57,645 nucleotides of DNA, taken from positions 1-57,645 of the forward strand of contig JAFVTH010000015.1 in the NCBI GenBank assembly GCA_017503285.1, read 5' to 3'. Of the stretch, positions 52,891-57,645 are shown in pieces. The notes under the pieces are model-generated. The model worked only from the letters and a program-made list of their open reading frames with translations. It made no database searches and had not been told where the DNA came from. The translations under genes and the position numbers were made by a program. Numbering within the stretch: position 1 is the first letter of the stretch; each line of letters starts with the position of its first letter. The stretch is from Clostridia bacterium. Lineage in GTDB: Bacteria > Bacillota > Clostridia > Oscillospirales > CAG-272.

Positions 52891-52994
52891 GTTCGATAAT
52901 GAGTTTCCAAGAACACGAGCCACAGGCAAAGTGCGATTGGCTAAAACGAATTATGCAATGAGCATAGCGAATTGTAATCCTATCATCTCGACCA
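52891..52994 (+). repeat. tRNA-Pro T-arm copy split by the 57-bp hairpin element
   Basis: GTTCGA (52891-52896) is followed by hairpin element copy 2 (52897-52953), a TATGC/GCATA hairpin, and then ATCCTATCATCTCGACCA (52977-52994), the tRNA-Pro 3' end. Removing the insert restores a T-arm and acceptor end. Confidence 0.75.
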
Positions 52995-53092
52995 TAAAAA
53001 CGGTGTACCCTTTGGGGTATGCCGTTTTTATTTTTGCGTATGACTGGTGCGCACCTTCCTTTTGCGTTAGCAAAATCAGGTTCGCCTAGCGA
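52989..53092 (+). repeat. 104-bp direct repeat, left copy
   Basis: Identical to 55290-55393. It starts at CGACCA of the tRNA-Pro 3' end, contains the terminator-like hairpin CGGTGTACCC / GGGTATGCCG and a TTTTGC/GCAAAA hairpin, and ends CCTAGCGA. The pair brackets the GH63/37-like gene. Confidence 0.92.
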
Positions 53093-53301
53093 TAAGTGAC
53101 ACTCCAAGAGCACGAGCCTAAAGCGAAGTGCGATTGGCTAAGTGGAACTTATGCACGGGAGCGTAGCGAGTCGCAGTGAAGTCGCATAGGGGTTCCCCGA
53201 AGCGAAGTATGAGCTTTGGGGGTTCGCGTGATAGCTAGCACATCAGAGGCTGCGAAGTGTTACGAGCAACTAAGTTGCGATGCTTCCTATCATCTCGACC
53301 A
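53093..53301. repeat. Composite hairpin block ending in a tRNA-Pro 3' copy
   Basis: It holds hairpin element copy 3 (53093-53151), a reverse-orientation CCCC hairpin module (53189-53225), CACATCAGAGGCTGCG (also at 55414-55429), a GCAAC/GTTGC hairpin (GCAAT/ATTGC in the other copy), and TCCTATCATCTCGACCA (53285-53301). No gene. Confidence 0.75.
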
Positions 53302-53303
53302 CC

Positions 53304-53350
53304 TATGACTAAGTTGAACACACGGGGTTATAAACCCAAACTTAGTCATA
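53304..53350. repeat. Inverted repeat after the tRNA-Pro 3' copy
   Basis: Perfect 12-base arms TATGACTAAGTT / AACTTAGTCATA around a GGGTT/AACCC inner hairpin. A comparable but unrelated inverted repeat (TCTCTAATTCG / CGAATTGGAGA) occupies the same place at 55481-55523. Confidence 0.7.
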
Positions 53351-53363
53351 CTTTGTATAATAC

Positions 53364-53392
53364 AAGGGATTACTCATTATCGAGTAGTCCCT
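53364..53392 (+). terminator. Terminator-like hairpin before the glycosidase gene
   Basis: AAGGGATTACTC and GAGTAGTCCCTT pair around ATTATC, followed by TTG and T-rich sequence. It shares TACTC/GAGTA with the tRNA-Pro terminator. Confidence 0.75.
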
Positions 53393-53415
53393 TTTGTTTT
53401 TCAATAATATAAACC

Positions 53416-53444
53416 TTGATTTTGCACTGATAATATTGTATAAT
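53416..53444 (+). promoter_or_regulatory. Promoter of the GH63/37-like gene
   Basis: TTGATT (53416-53421), 17 bases, TATAAT (53439-53444); AAGGAG before the ATG. Confidence 0.7.
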
Positions 53445-53480
53445 TTGGTTATACGATACCGAATTTAACAAGGAGTTTAT

Positions 53481-54953
53481 ATGAGTAATAGATATATATT
53501 TAAAAAAGACAAGCTCCCGAGACCGATTATTGAAGGGCGTAATGAATTTATAAAATTATACTATAATGCTTGGGAACTTGCGTTTAAGAATATTGAATAT
53601 ATTGACCGCGATGGGTGGAAGGATATTTTAACCTGTATGCCCGGTGTAGGAATTATGTGGCAATGGGATTCCTGCGTTATGACATTTATCACTAATTATT
53701 CAAACGGTACGCTTAGTGCGTTTAATAATCTTGATAATTTATATATGCTCAGGCGTGAGGACGGCTTTATGTCTATGGCGTACAATCTTGATGATGGTAT
53801 GCCCACTTACGGTGAAAGAATAAACCCACCTCTTATGGCTTGGGCAGAGTGGGAGCATTATTTGATTTCAGGAGATTGTTCTCGCTTCGAAAAGGCACTT
53901 CCTGCACTTGAGGGGATTTATAATTTTATCGAGAAAAACAGAAAAAGAGAAAGTTGTGGTTTATACTATTTCGAGGACACAGGTTCAAGCGGAATGGATA
54001 ATTCGCCTGTCAGTGGATACGGAGCTAAACATCTTGACGGAAGCGACACTTGTTTTGTTGATTTATCATGTCAGCAGGCACTTAGCGCACTTTGTATTTC
54101 AAAAATTTGTGATAAGCTTTCTTTAAATGATAAAGCAACTTTCTACAAAAATGAACATTCAAGAATTTGTAATTTGATAAATAAATATCATTACAGTGAA
54201 AGAGTGGGTTGGTATTTCAATTTTTTTGCCCGTAATTGGAGCGATGAAAGAGTTAAATTTATCAATTCTAAAACCGCAGCAGGTTTTTGGCCTCTTGTGG
54301 CAGAGGTAGCAAATGGTGAACGCTTGCGTTCTGTTGTTTCCCATATGATGAACGAAAATGAATTTTATACTAAAATTCCATTCGCTACTCTATCCAAGGA
54401 TGACCCTAACTACGACTCAAACGGTGGATACTGGCTTGGTGGTGTTTGGGCACCTACAAATCTTTGTGCAATAAAGGGGCTTTCTAAAAACGGATATAAG
54501 GAATTTGCACGTGAGGCCTCAATTAAATATTTAGAGGGAATGTGCAAGGTGTCAGATGACAGTGCCTTCGGTAGCATTTGGGAGGCATATGCTCCTGATT
54601 TTTACAGACCCGCAACAACGGAATACAATACACTGTCCCGTGCGGAATTTGTTGGTTGGAGTGGAATTGCACCTATAACCTTGCTTATTGAAAATATTAT
54701 CGGTTTAGAATTTAACGCACAAGAAAATTTAGTTACCTTTAATCTAAATGAACGTGGCAAATGTGGAATTGAAAATATGATTTTTAATTCTAATAATATA
54801 AGTGTTGTTTGCACAGAATACGTACCGTTTAAGGATAAAACCATAATAGAGGTTGAAGCCGAAAAACCGTTTAAATTAAAGGTGGTAACAAAATATCTTT
54901 GGTACCCTAAGGAATTTGACATACCACAAGGAAAAACCGTATTAAAAATATAA
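53481..54953 (+). CDS. GH63/GH37-like inverting glycosidase (MGH1-type)
   Basis: 490 residues, no signal peptide. It reads as an (alpha/alpha)6-barrel: MWQWDSCVMTF (about residues 59-69) corresponds to the WDS segment of GH63 and trehalases, SNGGYWLGGVWAPTNLCAIKGL to the YWxGPxW block, WEAYAPDF carries the likely base Glu, and FVGWSGIAPITLLIENIIGL is the family's closing helix. A short beta-tail follows. The substrate could be an alpha-mannoside or another alpha-glucoside. Codon use looks more A/T-rich than in the operons upstream. It is bracketed by 104-bp direct repeats downstream of tRNA-Pro, suggesting acquired cargo. It has its own promoter and terminator. Confidence 0.8.
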   Translation: MSNRYIFKKDKLPRPIIEGRNEFIKLYYNAWELAFKNIEYIDRDGWKDILTCMPGVGIMWQWDSCVMTFITNYSNGTLSAFNNLDNLYMLRREDGFMSMAYNLDDGMPTYGERINPPLMAWAEWEHYLISGDCSRFEKALPALEGIYNFIEKNRKRESCGLYYFEDTGSSGMDNSPVSGYGAKHLDGSDTCFVDLSCQQALSALCISKICDKLSLNDKATFYKNEHSRICNLINKYHYSERVGWYFNFFARNWSDERVKFINSKTAAGFWPLVAEVANGERLRSVVSHMMNENEFYTKIPFATLSKDDPNYDSNGGYWLGGVWAPTNLCAIKGLSKNGYKEFAREASIKYLEGMCKVSDDSAFGSIWEAYAPDFYRPATTEYNTLSRAEFVGWSGIAPITLLIENIIGLEFNAQENLVTFNLNERGKCGIENMIFNSNNISVVCTEYVPFKDKTIIEVEAEKPFKLKVVTKYLWYPKEFDIPQGKTVLKI

Positions 54954-55024
54954 CTTTTTATATAATTAAACATTCTATAACAACTTTTCAATTGAAGCTT
55001 TCGTATTTTCAATATTGTTTTGCA

Positions 55025-55058
55025 AAAAGACCTGATGAAATTCCTCATCAGGTCTTTT
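55025..55058 (+). terminator. Terminator after the GH63/37-like gene
   Basis: AAAAGACCTGATGA and TCATCAGGTCTTTT pair around AATTCC. Between 54954 and 55289 nothing else is recognised; 55060-55289 is A/T-rich with no supported gene and ends in a unique stretch joined to the 104-bp repeat. Confidence 0.85.
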
Positions 55059-55289
55059 GGTCTTATGCAGAACATACTTTTGCTCTCTTGAAATCTATGT
55101 TTTACACTCTTAAAACTCTTATTTTGGGAAAATCCCAAATTTCAAAAAGTACCGTTTTCGATGTCATTTTAAAATATAATTTTACATTTTTCTCAAAATT
55201 TTTGCCACACAAAAAAGTCCTAAAACTCCTTTTGCCATAAGGGTTTATCGCACTTTTTCATAGGGTGTTCAACTGGGGTTGGCTCACTC

Positions 55290-55393
55290 CGACCATAAAA
55301 ACGGTGTACCCTTTGGGGTATGCCGTTTTTATTTTTGCGTATGACTGGTGCGCACCTTCCTTTTGCGTTAGCAAAATCAGGTTCGCCTAGCGA
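55290..55393 (+). repeat. 104-bp direct repeat, right copy
   Basis: Identical to 52989-53092. Here only CGACCA of the tRNA-Pro end is present at its left edge, and the sequence before it is unrelated to the tRNA. Confidence 0.92.
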
Positions 55394-55458
55394 GCAAATC
55401 CGAGAGGTGCTTGCACATCAGAGGCTGCGAAGTGTTACGAGCAATTTATTGCGAAGTC

Positions 55459-55476
55459 ATCCTATCATCTCGACCA
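55459..55476 (+). repeat. tRNA-Pro 3' end copy
   Basis: ATCCTATCATCTCGACCA is identical to the last 18 bases of tRNA-Pro. It precedes an inverted repeat (55481-55523) and the GH2 gene, in the same order as upstream of the GH63/37-like gene. Confidence 0.88.
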
Positions 55477-55526
55477 CGCGTCTCTAATTCGAACCACCGT
55501 GATTATGATGCCGAATTGGAGATTTG

Positions 55527-55559
55527 AAAAAAGACTACTCAAATTGAGTAGTCTTTTTT
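55527..55559 (+). terminator. Terminator-like hairpin before the GH2 gene
   Basis: AAAAAAGACTACTCAA and TTGAGTAGTCTTTTTT pair with a one-base centre. Same position and similar stem to 53364-53392. Confidence 0.8.
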
Positions 55560-55585
55560 CGTTTCTTAGATTTATAAATACAATG

Positions 55586-55614
55586 TTGAAATTTTTTTGT
55601 AAGTATGATATTAT
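55586..55614 (+). promoter_or_regulatory. Promoter of the GH2 gene
   Basis: TTGAAA (55586-55591), 17 bases, TATTAT (55609-55614). Confidence 0.6.
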
Positions 55615-55657
55615 AATTTTGTTTAAGAAATCACTACCATTGATAAAGGGGTATGAA

Positions 55658-57645
55658 ATGATACAATCTCTTAACGGAATTTGGGATTACAGAATTGGGA
55701 AGGGTGCTTGGCTGAAAAAGCAAATACCCTTTTCTGAGCTTTGTGTTGGTCATTCAGAATGTAGAAAATATTTTGACTTAGAGCATTTTGATGACACAAT
55801 TCTTTTGAAATTTGACGGCATTACTTATAATGCAAGTGTATATTTGAACGATTATTATTTGGGCAAAATGCTCCCTTACTGTGAATATACCTTTGACGTA
55901 ACCAAAATCGTTCAAGATAAGAGCAACTGTCTTTTTGTTGAAATAGAAGATATAGATGCAAGCTTTGGACCTAGCGAGGGTTGGGAAAATTATGGCGGTA
56001 TTATAAGAGATGTATCTATTCATTACAAAAAAGCCTTTTACATAAATGATGTTTTTTTCGCACACTCGCTTATAAATGATTATAAGGATGCTGAATACTC
56101 TATTACGGTTTCATCCTCTTTGGATAAATATCGTGTAACACTATCATTAGATGAGGAAATTATAGATACCTATACCGCTAACAAAGTCAACATAAGAACT
56201 ATCAAAAATATTAAGCTGTGGTCGCCTGAAAGCCCTGTTTTATACACCTTAGAGGTTGAGCTTTTGGAAAACGAAAATGTGGTTGACACATATAAAACAA
56301 GGGTCGGTTTTCGTGAATTTAAATGTAATAAAAATCATTTCATGCTAAACGGACAAGACATTTTTATAAAAGGCGTTTGCAAGCACGAAATGTATGGCAA
56401 GAATAGCGGACACACAGTTGCCTACGATGATATTTACAATGACCTAAAAATGATTAAGGACTCCGGTTGCAATTTTGTACGCTTGGTTCATTATCCGCAT
56501 AATAAGGTAACTCTTGACATAGCTGATGAGTTAGGACTTTTATGCTGTGAGGAGCCCGGAATGTGGCAAGCGGATGTTACAGATTCACAATTAACAAGTG
56601 AGTGTCTTGAGGTTTTAAAAAGAACGATTTTACGCGACAGAAATCATCCAAGCATCGTTTTTTGGTTGGCCTTTAACGAATGTGATTTTGACGAGGCTTT
56701 CTTAAAAAGTGCCGTGCAAATTTGCCGTGAAAATGACGGGACTCGTTTAATTTCCGGTGCAAATAATATGTCAAACGAGGATACGAAAAAATATTACAAT
56801 CTTTGCGGTCTTGATTTTTATACTACTCATCCGTATAGTGAAACCTTCGATATGGCAAGAAAAGCAAGCGAGGAGCTATGCGACAAGCCACTTATGTTTA
56901 CGGAATGGGGCGGATACTATGTTTATGACAATCCACATTTACTAAGCGATTTCTTAATGTCTATGTACGAGCTTTACAAAAACAATGCACTTGCCGGAAC
57001 CTGCCTTTGGTATTGGGCAGAAATCAACGACTATAATCGTGGTGGTGCTGCATGTGTTGACGGCACTTTAAAGGAAGCTCTTGTAGACTTTGACAGGAAG
57101 CCAAATTTAATTTATGATGCTTTTTGTCGCTCACTCAAAAAAATGGACAAGAACAGTACCCCGTACGATAGCTACGAAGCTATTGTTCTTAACAAGCTTT
57201 CAAAAGCACCTTTAAAATGCACGGATAAGCCAAGCTATGAAACGCTTTTGTCTATTGCGCGTATGCCGCTTAAAACAAGGCTTGCAAAAACAAGAAAAAA
57301 GAAAATAACCATTGGTCCCATATTGCAGAACGAGGAAATTTCGGGCATTTCAATAATCCCACATTTAGTAACGGAAAAGCCTCTTGTGTTTAAATGCAAC
57401 GATTCAACCGACTGTATTTCCATATTGGGAATGACATCATTAAATTACGGTTATCCGATTTTAGGAGAATATGGCGAGGATGTGGCGCAAATCTCAATCC
57501 AATATAAAGACGGAAAAGTGCAAAATTATATTGCCAAAAACGGACTTGATGTTACAATCGCATATACCTCTGTCGGTTCTTCAAGAATCAATCCGGTAGC
57601 CGAAAACGCAAAAAGAGCTTTAATCTTTAGTTATGACAAAAATTT
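55658..57645 (+). CDS. GH2 family beta-glycosidase (partial, runs off the window)
   Basis: At least 662 residues, open to the window end, so the C-terminus is missing. ATG 55658 follows AAAGGGG; an overlapping ATG at 55653 stops at once. An N-terminal sugar-binding beta-domain (starting MIQSLNGIWDYRIG) and an immunoglobulin-like domain lead into the TIM barrel: NGQDIFIKGVCKHEMYG, then the acid/base Glu in PSIVFWLAFNEC and the nucleophile Glu in KPLMFTEWGGYY. GH2 includes beta-galactosidases, beta-glucuronidases and beta-mannosidases; I cannot choose among them. No signal peptide. Second cargo gene of the tRNA-Pro zone. Confidence 0.9.
   Translation, partial: MIQSLNGIWDYRIGKGAWLKKQIPFSELCVGHSECRKYFDLEHFDDTILLKFDGITYNASVYLNDYYLGKMLPYCEYTFDVTKIVQDKSNCLFVEIEDIDASFGPSEGWENYGGIIRDVSIHYKKAFYINDVFFAHSLINDYKDAEYSITVSSSLDKYRVTLSLDEEIIDTYTANKVNIRTIKNIKLWSPESPVLYTLEVELLENENVVDTYKTRVGFREFKCNKNHFMLNGQDIFIKGVCKHEMYGKNSGHTVAYDDIYNDLKMIKDSGCNFVRLVHYPHNKVTLDIADELGLLCCEEPGMWQADVTDSQLTSECLEVLKRTILRDRNHPSIVFWLAFNECDFDEAFLKSAVQICRENDGTRLISGANNMSNEDTKKYYNLCGLDFYTTHPYSETFDMARKASEELCDKPLMFTEWGGYYVYDNPHLLSDFLMSMYELYKNNALAGTCLWYWAEINDYNRGGAACVDGTLKEALVDFDRKPNLIYDAFCRSLKKMDKNSTPYDSYEAIVLNKLSKAPLKCTDKPSYETLLSIARMPLKTRLAKTRKKKITIGPILQNEEISGISIIPHLVTEKPLVFKCNDSTDCISILGMTSLNYGYPILGEYGEDVAQISIQYKDGKVQNYIAKNGLDVTIAYTSVGSSRINPVAENAKRALIFSYDKN

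Noticed and set aside
54602-55138. 178-codon minus-strand frame
   Set aside because: It is antisense to the GH63/37-like gene and crosses its terminator; no ribosome site or family resemblance.
54992-55240. 82-codon plus-strand frame after the GH63/37-like gene
   Set aside because: It reads through a terminator hairpin, has no ribosome site, and is unlike any protein I know; it could be a decayed fragment.
52748-55476. Classical integrative element with integrase
   Set aside because: The repeated tRNA ends fit insertion, but no integrase, transposase or conjugation gene is present in the window.

Overview
The window looks like chromosomal DNA of a low-to-moderate GC Gram-positive bacterium of class Clostridia (Bacillota), probably an uncultured gut- or rumen-type anaerobe. 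The evidence is strong AGGAGG-type ribosome sites, perfect TTGACA-17-TATAAT promoters, a leucine T-box leader, a short-form HisG with HisZ, the FakA/FakB(DegV)/PlsX lipid cluster, type III pantothenate kinase and a YitT protein. This placement is inferred from gene families; no rRNA gene is present.

Layout. 1-907: no gene, a field of short palindromic repeats. 908-6277 (minus): fatty-acid kinase cluster fakA-plsX-degV beside a two-component system. 6432-9568 (minus): PHP phosphoesterase with an RNA ligase, then an ABC exporter. 9692-17310: a CrtO-like acyltransferase, then plant-cell-wall carbohydrate genes (glycosidase-like protein, CE15 esterase, GH51 arabinofuranosidase, Gfo/Idh/MocA oxidoreductase) and yitT. 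17350-20145: a small cargo segment between a relic of the tRNA-Glu 3' end and the intact tRNA-Glu/tRNA-Met genes; it carries a seven-zinc-ribbon protein with a central nuclease-like domain. 20289-23421: thioesterase, membrane XRE regulator and a GT8-PlsC fusion. 23520-31987 (minus): a complete histidine operon headed by a TrpR-like regulator (HisR/YerC), with hisF frameshifted. 32120-37743 (minus): leuC-leuD-leuB, a DUF815 AAA ATPase, ilvA, ridA. 38160-45120 (minus): leuA-ilvB-ilvN-ilvC-ilvD under a Leu T-box. 45769-46830: ilvE. 46958-49162: an ECF S-component/HAD fusion next to coaX. 49282-52419: MATE exporter, TraX-like membrane protein, repeat lipoprotein. 52551-57645: tRNA-Pro followed by an accretion zone of partial tRNA-Pro copies, hairpin elements and 104-bp perfect direct repeats that bracket a GH63/37-like glycosidase, then a GH2 glycosidase cut by the window end.

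Together the operons give complete routes to histidine (if hisF is functional) and to leucine, isoleucine and valine, phosphorylation and activation of exogenous fatty acids, and CoA synthesis from pantothenate, with arabinoxylan-type and other glycan hydrolysis as accessory functions.

The most unusual feature is non-coding. At five places (205-818, 19520-19950, 37861-38164, 45255-45768, 52608-55476) there are families of short hairpin-forming repeats. Copies differ in sequence within the stem arms but keep pairing through compensatory changes, and several end exactly at a gene's stop codon or at a tRNA 3' end. One roughly 36-bp hairpin module is shared by four of these places. I do not know a named family that fits.
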